Assembly (NCBI GenBank): GCA_024644015.1
Contig: JAHELV010000022.1
Span: 1-62,204 of the forward strand
Direction: 5' to 3'
DNA length: 62,204 nt
From: Nitriliruptorales bacterium
Lineage (GTDB): Bacteria; Actinomycetota; Nitriliruptoria; Euzebyales; JAHELV01
Shown in pieces: positions 8,394 through 15,613 of the stretch. Numbering within the stretch: the first letter of the stretch is position 1; every line of letters begins with the position of its first letter. Under the pieces are notes generated by a model. That model saw only the letters and a program-made list of their open reading frames with translations. It ran no database searches and was not told where the DNA came from. The position numbers and the translations under genes were made by a program.

Positions 8394-9769
8394 CGTGTGG
8401 CCGTCCCGAGCTGTGCGAGTAGGTTCGAGCCTTGGGCCTGCAGGGTCGCCAGCGTCGACTCCAGGCCGGCGAACTTCTGCCGCAGCAGCCGTTCGCGCAG
8501 TTCCAGGCGGACCTCGTAGCGGTCGACCTGATCGTCGTTGGCCGTGATCCGGTCACTGATGCCCTGGCGGGTAAGGGCGATCTGCCCGGCGGCGCCCTCG
8601 TAGCCGTCAAGTACCGCGTCGAGACTGGTGAGCACCCCTGGGCCCGGTTCGCCCTCCGCGGGTGCCGACGGTGCCGTCAGCAAGGTGACAACGCCGTCGA
8701 AGTCCGTGGCCAACGCGTTCGACAGCGTGTCCTCGTCGAGCGTCAGCAGGCCGTCGCGACCCACGGTGATGCCGACAGCAGTCGCAGCACTCAGCCCGGC
8801 GGCGTTCGGGACGAGCGCCGTGAACGCACCCGACAGCGCGAAGCGCAGACCGACCGCCGTGCTGTCGCCCTGCAACGCACCGGCCTTGTCGGACTCGGTG
8901 TCATAGCCGGTCTGCGTACGCAGTGCGCTGATCGTTGCGTTCAGCGCGTCGACGAGCGCACGGACCCGCTCGACGGTGACCGTCGGGTCGCGGGAGATCG
9001 AGATCGTCACCGGCGTCGCGGTCGGCTGCTGCAGCTGGAGCGTGACACCGTCGATCAGACCGGTGACGGTGTTGGTCGCCGACGTGATCTCGAGCGCGCC
9101 CGCACCACTGCCCATGGTCAGCGTCGCGTTCTGGGCGGCGTAGAGCTCGGTCGCGCTGTTCAACTCCGGCGGCGCCGACGCGAGGTCGAACACCAGCCCG
9201 CCGTCCTGGCCGCTGCGCTGTGACGTCAGCAGCAGCCGGACGGTTCCGCCGCTGGTCGCCTGCACGCTGGCGCTGACATCCAAGTTCGTGGCGGCGTTGA
9301 TCTGCGCGGCAACCTGTCCGAGCGTGAGGCCGGTCGTGTCGATCTCGGCGAAGTCCGCCTCGTCGGCGTGTCGGATTCGCAGGGTGCCCGCGCCAACGGC
9401 GTCGTCGGCGGAGCGCAGCGTCGTCGATCCGGACAGCGTGCCCTGGTATGACTGCGCGAGCTGGGTGACCGTGAAGGCGATGTTGCCGGTCGTCGGTGCG
9501 CCGGTGCGTGTCGCCGTGACCGCGGTGCTCGACGACGCGATCGCCACATGGGTGTCGTAGTCCCCGGCGCGATCGAGCGCGCCGAGGGCACTGCGGACAC
9601 CCGAGAGCGCTGTGACGACGCCGGACCAGGCGCCGTCGGTGCGTCGCAGCGCAGCCTGGCGGGTCTGGATCTGGTTCACCGGGATGCGCTCGATCTGCAT
9701 GAGCTGCCGAACGATGCCCTCAGTGTCCAACCCGGACGCCAGACCGCCCACCGAGAACAGCGACGTCAT
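8390..9769 (-). CDS. fliD: Flagellar filament cap protein FliD
   Basis: A 459-aa cap protein. The N-terminal motif FSVGGLASGLDTEGIVRQLM and the C-terminal coiled region (ISDRITANDDQVDRYEVRLE, then LRERLLRQKFAGLESTLATLQ, ending SNLLAQL) are standard FliD. It sits at the filament tip and guides flagellin folding. A hairpin lies between it and the upstream fliC gene. The length is typical and no frameshift is seen. Confidence 0.96.
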   Translation of the reverse strand: MTSLFSVGGLASGLDTEGIVRQLMQIERIPVNQIQTRQAALRRTDGAWSGVVTALSGVRSALGALDRAGDYDTHVAIASSSTAVTATRTGAPTTGNIAFTVTQLAQSYQGTLSGSTTLRSADDAVGAGTLRIRHADEADFAEIDTTGLTLGQVAAQINAATNLDVSASVQATSGGTVRLLLTSQRSGQDGGLVFDLASAPPELNSATELYAAQNATLTMGSGAGALEITSATNTVTGLIDGVTLQLQQPTATPVTISISRDPTVTVERVRALVDALNATISALRTQTGYDTESDKAGALQGDSTAVGLRFALSGAFTALVPNAAGLSAATAVGITVGRDGLLTLDEDTLSNALATDFDGVVTLLTAPSAPAEGEPGPGVLTSLDAVLDGYEGAAGQIALTRQGISDRITANDDQVDRYEVRLELRERLLRQKFAGLESTLATLQAQGSNLLAQLGTATR

Positions 9770-9811
9770 GGCGAGGCTCCTTTGGGGTCATCGTGGAAAG
9801 GGCGCCGGGCG

Positions 9812-9852
9812 CCGGGCGTGGCGGGATCCCTGTCGATCACCGCCACGCCCGG
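9812..9852 (-). terminator. GC-rich hairpin between fliC and fliD
   Basis: A perfect 13-bp inverted repeat (CCGGGCGTGGCGG at 9812-9824 and CCGCCACGCCCGG at 9840-9852) with a 15-nt loop lies just after fliC in the direction of transcription. The run of T after it is weak (CCCTTT), so it probably acts as a partial terminator or 3'-end stabiliser, letting flagellin exceed cap protein. Confidence 0.6.
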
Positions 9853-9869
9853 GCGTCGGCCTCGTGCTG

Positions 9870-10685
9870 CTAGAACAGCGACAGCACCGACTGCGGTACG
9901 GCGTTGGCCTGGGCCAACATCGCCGTCCCGGCCTGCTGGAGGATGGTGTTCCGTGTGAACGTCACCATCTCCTCCGCCATGTCGGCGTCCCTGATCCGGG
10001 ACTCCGCAGCGGACAGGTTCTCGACCGCCACCGAGACGTTCGCGATGGCGTGCTCCAGCCGGTTCTGGGTGGCGCCCAGGTTCGCGCGGCCCGTCGACAC
10101 CGCTGCGATCGCGGCGTCCAGCGTGCTCAGCGCCGCCGTCGCCGACGCAGTGACGTCGAGGCCCGACAGGTCGACACCGAAGACGTTGTCGCTGGCCAGC
10201 GCCAGGTCCTGCGTGACGGTCAGCTGGTCGGACGCGCCGGCGCCGATGTGGAACGTCAGCCCGGCCCCGGTTCCCGAGTAGTCGGCGAAGACGGTCTGGC
10301 CGTTGAACACGGTGCGCGACCCGATCGAACTCACTTCGGCGAGCAGTTCGTCGATCTCAGCCTGCTCGGCCGTGCCGTCCGACGTGTGGTTGGCCGCCGA
10401 GATTGCCAGCGTCCGCATGCGCTGCAGAATCGCGTGGACCTCGTTGAGCGCACCTTCTGCGGTCTGCACGAAGCTGATGCCGTCCTGCGCATTGCGGACG
10501 GCCTGCTTGGAGCCGTTGATCTCGCGGCGCAGACCCTCGGACCGGGCCAGACCTGCGGCGTCGTCCGCCGCGCGGTTGATGCGGAACCCGCTGGACAGCT
10601 TCTCCAGCGACTTGCCCAACGTCACGTTGGTGTTGGACAGGTTGCGATAGGCGTTGAACGCCATGACGTTGTTGTTGATGCGCAT
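9870..10685 (-). CDS. fliC: Flagellin FliC
   Basis: A 271-aa flagellin. The N-terminal D0/D1 region (MRINNNVMAFNAYRNLSNTN ... LEKLSSGFRINRAADDAAGLA) and C-terminal D1/D0 (AESRIRDADMAEEMVTFTRN ... LAQANAVPQSVLSLF) are complete, but the surface-exposed D2/D3 middle is nearly absent, so this is a minimal flagellin. ATG 10685 has GGAGG eight nt upstream. The middle (VTASATAALSTLDAAIAAVS, STGRANLG) is Ser/Thr-rich and could carry O-glycans, which matters because a glycosyltransferase is divergently encoded next door. Confidence 0.97.
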   Translation of the reverse strand: MRINNNVMAFNAYRNLSNTNVTLGKSLEKLSSGFRINRAADDAAGLARSEGLRREINGSKQAVRNAQDGISFVQTAEGALNEVHAILQRMRTLAISAANHTSDGTAEQAEIDELLAEVSSIGSRTVFNGQTVFADYSGTGAGLTFHIGAGASDQLTVTQDLALASDNVFGVDLSGLDVTASATAALSTLDAAIAAVSTGRANLGATQNRLEHAIANVSVAVENLSAAESRIRDADMAEEMVTFTRNTILQQAGTAMLAQANAVPQSVLSLF

Positions 10686-10774
10686 GCAGTGAACCTCCGT
10701 GTCACGTACGCGAGTCTTGCGCCGCGCCCCGATCCTTGGTGTCGCGGCCCGCCGATGAGGCGGTCTGCAGCTGC

Positions 10775-10801
10775 TGGTCGTCCAGGTGCGCGATCGGTTA
10801 A
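10775..10801 (-). promoter_or_regulatory. Weak sigma-28-like promoter candidate for fliC
   Basis: On the minus strand TTAA (10801-10798) is followed, after 15 nt, by GACGACCA (10782-10775). The FliA consensus is TAAA-N15-GCCGATAA; the match is 3/4 and 5/8. Transcription would begin about 83 nt before the fliC start. The match is modest. Confidence 0.3.
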
Positions 10802-10831
10802 GCGATCGGATGCTCACGTGTTCGCGCCGGG

Positions 10832-10858
10832 TAAAGAACGTCGCGGGCACGCCGACGA
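10832..10858 (+). promoter_or_regulatory. Sigma-28 (FliA)-like promoter for the glycosyltransferase-sulfotransferase gene
   Basis: TAAA at 10832-10835, a 15-nt spacer, and GCCGACGA at 10851-10858 fit the flagellar sigma-28 pattern TAAA-N15-GCCGATAA (4/4 and 6/8). The expected start site, about 7 nt after the -10 box, falls within two bases of ATG 10867, so the mRNA may be leaderless. Confidence 0.5.
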
Positions 10859-10866
10859 ACCGCCAC

Positions 10867-13524
10867 ATGTCCCCATACGCACCCCCGCGCCCGAGCCGCG
10901 TCGTCGTTTGTGCGTACGGCCCGGCAGACAGAACCGCCCTGGCCGTGCGGCAGGCCCGAGGTGTCGTCGCGCCCGGCGGTGACGTCGTCGTCATCGCTGC
11001 GCACCACGACGTGCCCGGCAGGGGGCACGGCGTCGGAACCGCGGCGCTGGACGAGGCCCTCGCCGGCGCCGGCGCCGGTCCCGTGCTGTTCCTGCACGAC
11101 GACGTCACGCTGGATCGCGGGACGGTGCGAGCGCTGGCGCGTGCCTGGGAGAAGACCGGCAGCACCGCGGTGCCGTGGACCGTGGCCGCCGGGACGGACC
11201 ACCACGTCGACGCCGACGTCCCGGTCGACGTCGCCGCACGTGCACGGCTCGCCCGCAGGCTGCATCTGCCGCCGGCGACCGCCGCCGCCATCCGGCCGTG
11301 CTGTGCGTTCGGCTCGCCCGCCCAGCTCCGCGCACTCGCCAACCACCACATCGTGCTCGGCGACTGCGTTCTGTCGCGTGTGCCGATGCCCGTCGCGGTG
11401 GCGGCCGGAGCGCTCGCCGCCCACGACGACACTTGTCGCGACAGCCTGCCGCGACCCACGGGTCCCGACGGGCGGCCCCTCTTGGTGGCAACGCTCATCG
11501 TCCGCGACGAAGAGCACTTGCTGGCGGCATGTCTGGCTTCGCTCGACGGTCTGGTCGACCGGATAGAGGTGTGCGACACCGGGTCGACGGACGCCACGAT
11601 CGCCATCGCCGAACAGCACGGCGCGCACGTCCTGCAACGGGCCTGGCGTGCCGACTTCGCCTGGGCACGCAACGAGGTGCTCGAACAGGCATCGGATGCC
11701 TGGTTCGTGCTGCAGATCGACGCCGACGAACGCCTGCGGTGTGCCGACCCGGCCTATGCACGCCGCCGTCTTGCCGGCACCTGCGGCGGCGGTGCGATGT
11801 TCGCGGTACCAATCGAGAACCTCGACGATGCCGCGTCGGTGGAGTCGAGCCACCATGCGGTGCGCATCTTCGACCCGGCGCGCGCACGCTACCACGGCGC
11901 GGTGCACGAGCGACCGCTGCCGGTCAACGGTGACAACCCGGTTGCGGCGCGGCTCGACGGCCTCGCGCTGGAACACCTGGGCTACGCCCAGCGTCATGTC
12001 GTAGCGACCGGAAAGGGCGGCCGCAACCTGGAGATCGCGCGTGCCGCCTACGAAGCCGCACCCGGATGGGAGGCCGCATTCCAGTACGCGCGCTCGCTGT
12101 TGGCGATCGACGAGCACGCGGAGCGCGCCGACGAACTGCTCGCCGACGTCGTGGACGCCGGCGACGCGGTGCCGCTGCCCTGGAGGGCCTACGCGCTGGG
12201 GGTGCGTGCGCGCCTGCGCCTGAACGGCGATCCCGAGGGGGCGCTCGAACTCGCAGGCCGCGCCCTCGAGCTCGTACCGGCCGATCCGCTGGCCAGCGGC
12301 GTGCACGCAACCGCCGCCCGGCGACTTGACCGTCCCGAGCTCGTGCTGTCACACCGACAGCACCGGCAGGACGCGGAGTCGCCGATCCCGATGGTCGAGT
12401 CGTCCACGCACCGCAGCTACCTGGCGGCCGAGGAGATGCACACATTGGTCGACGTGGGCCAGACCGCGGCGGCCTTCGACCAGGCGATCGAGGAGCTCAC
12501 TCGCGACCCGGACCGGTTCATGGGATGGCCCGCGCTGGTACGTAGCGTCGCTGCTGCCGACGATCCCGCCGTCGATCGCATGCTGGCCGAGGCCACGCTT
12601 GCAGACCCGAGCGGTACCTGTTTCGCCGCCGTCGCACGACAGCTGCCGCCGCAGCGCACGACGGCCATCTGTCGCCAGTACCTGGCCGCCGGCGGCCGTG
12701 ATCCGCGGGTCGTCAGGGACGGCCTCGCGGCGGCGTTTGTCGCTCGCGACGACGAGCTGATCGCCGACCTCGTGCCGGCCGTCGACCTGCTCGAGCCCGT
12801 GCTTGGCCGGCAGCTGGCGGCGATCGCCGACCGCTACGGCATGCCGCAGGTCGCCCAGCGCCTCCGGGAAGACCTCGACGCCCGGCTCGTGCCCTTCGTC
12901 GTGTGTGGCGCGGGCCGGTCGGGCACGGGGTACGCCAGCCAGGCGTTCACGGCGCTGGGGCATCCGTGCGGGCACGAAGCGGTGTTCGATCCCTACCGGC
13001 ACGTGCCCGACTTCGGTATGGCGCAGGGCGACTCGTCGTGGCTGTCTGTGCCGTTCCTCGACGATCTGCCCGATCACGCCGTCATCTTCCATCAGGTGCG
13101 CGACCCCGTCGATGTGCTGCGGTCATTGGTCGGCATCCGCATGCTGACCGCACCGTCGCCCTACCTGGACTTCATCGGCGTGCACCATCCGGAGGTGCTC
13201 GACCAGCCCGACGAGCTGTCGCGGTGCATCGCCTACTGGGTGACGTGGAACGCCGAAGTGGCGCGCCACGCCGACGGCGCCCGGCCGTATGTGCGCTACC
13301 GGCTGGAGGACGCGACGCCGGCGCTGCTGGCGCAGCTGGCGTCGCTGGTCGGCGGGCGGCTGGACGACCGTGAAGCCGAAGCCCGTCTGGCAGTCGTGCC
13401 ACACCGCTACAACGCCCGCCGTCGTGACGAGTCGATCGTCGGGTCGTCGCTGCCCGCCGGCGAACTGACCGCTCGGATGTGGGCAATGGCAGCCGAGTTC
13501 GGCTATCAGCCGGTGCCCGCGTAG
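10867..13524 (+). CDS. Double glycosyltransferase / TPR / sulfotransferase fusion next to flagellin
   Basis: An 885-aa multidomain protein. Residues ~10-185 look like a divergent GT-A fold (RVVVCAYGP, VLFLHDDVTL). Residues ~203-420 are a clear family-2 glycosyltransferase: LIVRDEEHLLAACLASL, IEVCDTGSTDATI, then QIDADERL as the metal-binding DxD. Residues ~420-670 are helical, TPR-like repeats. Residues ~676-885 are a sulfotransferase, with FVVCGAGRSGTGYASQAF as the PAPS phosphate loop and HQVRDPVDVLRSL as the 3'-phosphate site. It is divergent from fliC and has a sigma-28-like promoter, which suggests modification of flagellin or another filament glycan. ATG 10867 is chosen because the upstream start codons at 10786 and 10810 lie before that promoter. 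The substrate is unproven. Confidence 0.8.
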   Translation: MSPYAPPRPSRVVVCAYGPADRTALAVRQARGVVAPGGDVVVIAAHHDVPGRGHGVGTAALDEALAGAGAGPVLFLHDDVTLDRGTVRALARAWEKTGSTAVPWTVAAGTDHHVDADVPVDVAARARLARRLHLPPATAAAIRPCCAFGSPAQLRALANHHIVLGDCVLSRVPMPVAVAAGALAAHDDTCRDSLPRPTGPDGRPLLVATLIVRDEEHLLAACLASLDGLVDRIEVCDTGSTDATIAIAEQHGAHVLQRAWRADFAWARNEVLEQASDAWFVLQIDADERLRCADPAYARRRLAGTCGGGAMFAVPIENLDDAASVESSHHAVRIFDPARARYHGAVHERPLPVNGDNPVAARLDGLALEHLGYAQRHVVATGKGGRNLEIARAAYEAAPGWEAAFQYARSLLAIDEHAERADELLADVVDAGDAVPLPWRAYALGVRARLRLNGDPEGALELAGRALELVPADPLASGVHATAARRLDRPELVLSHRQHRQDAESPIPMVESSTHRSYLAAEEMHTLVDVGQTAAAFDQAIEELTRDPDRFMGWPALVRSVAAADDPAVDRMLAEATLADPSGTCFAAVARQLPPQRTTAICRQYLAAGGRDPRVVRDGLAAAFVARDDELIADLVPAVDLLEPVLGRQLAAIADRYGMPQVAQRLREDLDARLVPFVVCGAGRSGTGYASQAFTALGHPCGHEAVFDPYRHVPDFGMAQGDSSWLSVPFLDDLPDHAVIFHQVRDPVDVLRSLVGIRMLTAPSPYLDFIGVHHPEVLDQPDELSRCIAYWVTWNAEVARHADGARPYVRYRLEDATPALLAQLASLVGGRLDDREAEARLAVVPHRYNARRRDESIVGSSLPAGELTARMWAMAAEFGYQPVPA

Positions 13525-13559
13525 CCGGCGGCGGGGTCAGCGCGGTGCCGCGGCGCTGC

Positions 13560-13565
13560 TAGGGT
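13560..13565 (+). promoter_or_regulatory. -10 element of a probable leaderless tetR promoter
   Basis: TAGGGT ends six bases before the ATG at 13572. This spacing is the usual actinobacterial leaderless layout, and no Shine-Dalgarno sequence precedes the gene. Confidence 0.45.
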
Positions 13566-13571
13566 CGATCC

Positions 13572-14207
13572 ATGAGCGAGCGGCGGATGACAGCCAGCCA
13601 GCGACGCAGCCAGCTGGTCGACGTCGCCAAGGCCGTGTTCGCCGAACTCGGGTATGACGGCACCAGCGTCGAGGAGATCGCCTCCAGGGCCTCGGTCTCC
13701 AAGCCGGTCGTCTACGAGCACTTCGGCGGCAAGGAGGGCATCTACGCCGTCATCGTGGACCGCGAGAGCGCGCGGCTGCTCGAGATGATCACGTCGCGTC
13801 TGGGGCCCGACATCGGTGCGCGTGAGCAGATCTACGCCAGCGCGCTCGCGTTCCTGGACTACATCGAAGCGGACCCTGCGGGGTTTCGCGTGCTGACCCG
13901 GGACACGCCGGCCGGGCTCGGCGCCGGTGGCATGGCGGGCCTGCTCGGTGACGTCGCGACGAAGGCCGAGCAGATCCTCCGCGGTTTCTTCACACGGTCG
14001 GGCGTCGACCTCGAAGCCGCGCCGCTCTACGCCCATGCCCTGGTCGGGATGGTCGTGCACGTCGGTGGCTGGTGGGCCGAGGTACGGCAACCGTCGAAGG
14101 AGCGTGTGGCGATGTACCTGACGGCGCTGCTCTATCAGGGCCTGCAGCGACTGCCGACGGATCCGACGACCTTGCCGTTGCGGCACGAAGTCACCGTCAC
14201 CGACTGA
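13572..14207 (+). CDS. TetR/AcrR family transcriptional regulator
   Basis: A 211-aa regulator. The N-terminal helix-turn-helix spans about residues 12-60 (RRSQLVDVAKAVFAELGYDG, TSVEEIASRASVSKPVVYEHF). The C-terminal ligand domain contains paired Trp residues (VHVGGWWAEVRQP) typical of regulators sensing hydrophobic acyl ligands. It converges on the acyl-ACP desaturase gene with only 14 bp between the 3' ends. A perfect palindrome before the desaturase is a likely target, so regulation of fatty-acid unsaturation is a reasonable inference. Confidence 0.88.
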   Translation: MSERRMTASQRRSQLVDVAKAVFAELGYDGTSVEEIASRASVSKPVVYEHFGGKEGIYAVIVDRESARLLEMITSRLGPDIGAREQIYASALAFLDYIEADPAGFRVLTRDTPAGLGAGGMAGLLGDVATKAEQILRGFFTRSGVDLEAAPLYAHALVGMVVHVGGWWAEVRQPSKERVAMYLTALLYQGLQRLPTDPTTLPLRHEVTVTD

Positions 14208-14221
14208 CGCCGCAGCGCTCG

Positions 14222-15169
14222 TCAGGGGGTGGCGGTCTCGAGGTCGGTGCCACGCTGCCGGCGCTGCGCGCGCTTGTCCTCGTACCGCGAGGCCTGCGCG
14301 TCCAGGCCGTCGAGGAACACCCGCAGCTCCTCGCGTGCCTGTTCGCCCTCGGCGTCGAGCCCGGTGGCCGTGAAGATGCCGAGATGACGAACCAGCGGCC
14401 ACACGATGTCGTCGTGATGCACACGCAGGTCGTAGATCCCGGCGTCGGCGATCTGCAACGACATCCGCCGGAAGTTGTTCATGACCGCACCGGGCATCTC
14501 GAAGTCGACGATCTCGGCCTTGACGGCCTTGACGACGTCGTTCGGACGGATCTCCATGGCCGCTGTGAGGATGTCGCGGTAGAAGATCATGTGCAGGTTC
14601 TCGTCCGCTGAGATCCGCGCCATGATGCGGTCGGCGACGGGGTCGGCCGAGTACCGGCCGGTGTTGCGGTGCGAGATCCGGGTCGCGAGTTCCTGGAACG
14701 CCACATAGGCCATGCCGCGCAACGCGTCTTTGTTGTCCGTCTCGTAACCGTCTTCCATCACCTGCATACGGCCGCGTTCCAGCGCGATCGGGTCGATGTT
14801 GCGGGTGACGATCAGATAGTCACGTAGGACGATCGAGTGCCGACCCTCCTCGGCGGTCCAGCGGTGCACCCAGTTGCGCCACGCGCTGTCGGTCTGCGCG
14901 AACATCCGATAGATCTCGCGGTGGTAGCTGGGCAGGTTGTCCTCGGTCAGCAGGTTGACGAAGAACGCCGTTTGGGCGACACCGTCAAGGCGCGGCTGGT
15001 CCGGCGTCCACGGCTCCTTGTCGAAGTCGCGCCCCATGCTGTACGGGATGTAGTCATGTGGGAACCACTCCTGAGCCATCGCCGTATGGCGGTGCATCAG
15101 GCGTTCGGCCTCCGGCTCGAGCTCGGCGAGCAGGCGCGGCTGATCGTACGTCGGCACATAGTCGGGCAC
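14222..15169 (-). CDS. desA: Acyl-ACP Delta9-type desaturase (soluble diiron)
   Basis: A 315-aa member of the plant-type soluble acyl-ACP desaturase family (DesA1/A2 in mycobacteria). Diiron ligand motifs are EEGRH (residues 107-111) and DENLH (189-193), with a further acidic ligand in NLLTEDNLP. It inserts a double bond into acyl-ACP using O2 and ferredoxin electrons. The start at 15169 follows a GGGAGG on the coding strand by about 5 nt. The upstream palindrome suggests control by a TetR-type repressor. Unsaturated acyl chains could also feed the ole pathway in this window, which is speculative. Confidence 0.92.
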   Translation of the reverse strand: MPDYVPTYDQPRLLAELEPEAERLMHRHTAMAQEWFPHDYIPYSMGRDFDKEPWTPDQPRLDGVAQTAFFVNLLTEDNLPSYHREIYRMFAQTDSAWRNWVHRWTAEEGRHSIVLRDYLIVTRNIDPIALERGRMQVMEDGYETDNKDALRGMAYVAFQELATRISHRNTGRYSADPVADRIMARISADENLHMIFYRDILTAAMEIRPNDVVKAVKAEIVDFEMPGAVMNNFRRMSLQIADAGIYDLRVHHDDIVWPLVRHLGIFTATGLDAEGEQAREELRVFLDGLDAQASRYEDKRAQRRQRGTDLETATP

Positions 15170-15185
15170 GGGAGGACTCCTGACG

Positions 15186-15218
15186 ACCTACGGTAGCGTA
15201 ACCTACGCTACCGTAGGT
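15186..15218. promoter_or_regulatory. Perfect 15-bp inverted repeat, probable TetR operator before the desaturase
   Basis: ACCTACGGTAGCGTA (15186-15200) and its exact reverse complement (15204-15218) are separated by three bases. The centre is about 33 bp before the desaturase start and overlaps any promoter there. The length and symmetry are typical of TetR-family operators; the TetR gene just beyond the desaturase is the obvious partner. Confidence 0.75.
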
Positions 15219-15254
15219 CCTGACCGGCACGCACGCAACCGGTGGGCGGCAAGA

Positions 15255-15548
15255 TCATCCGCGGGTCTGCCGGTCCTGCTGGCGGCCGCACCGAAGACAG
15301 CTGAACGACACCCGGCCGGCCCGCTCCTCGACGACCCCCGCGCCGTCGCACCGCCGGCACCGTGCACCGGACGTCCACAACCGCGGACGGCCAGCGGCGC
15401 CGTCCCACTCGACCCCGCCGGAACGGTCGCGCCGCAGCTGGGCGCGCAGCGCGAGAAGCCAGGCGGCGATCAGGACGGCCGCTGCGACGACTGCCACCAT
15501 CAGCACGGGGTCTCCGGGACTGCTCGACGACAGGCCCCTGCCCACCAT
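15255..15548 (-). CDS. Small membrane protein with C-terminal zinc ribbon (unknown function)
   Basis: A 97-aa frame. One hydrophobic helix (residues ~16-35, VLMVAVVAAAVLIAAWLLAL) is followed by basic residues, then a CxxC-x16-CxxC ribbon (C64, C67, C84, C87: ARCRRCDGAG ... FSCLRCGRQ). The paired cysteines and single anchor argue for a real protein, probably with the ribbon in the cytoplasm. It is divergent from the response-regulator operon. I recognise no family. Confidence 0.55.
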   Translation of the reverse strand: MVGRGLSSSSPGDPVLMVAVVAAAVLIAAWLLALRAQLRRDRSGGVEWDGAAGRPRLWTSGARCRRCDGAGVVEERAGRVSFSCLRCGRQQDRQTRG

Positions 15549-15613
15549 CTACCCCGGCCACGTCGTCGGCCACCGCGAAAGGCGTCGACGACCGCGCCGA
15601 CGGTGCTTGTGAG

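Noticed and set aside
10745-10760. GCCGATGA on the plus strand as a sigma-28 -10 box
   Set aside because: No TAAA-like -35 lies 15 nt upstream; the bases form part of a CCGCC-TCATC-GGCGG dyad instead.
10786-10866. Upstream in-frame GTG/ATG starts for the glycosyltransferase-sulfotransferase
   Set aside because: The extra residues (RDRLSDRMLTCSRRVKN...) do not look like a domain and would overlap the proposed promoter and the fliC control region.
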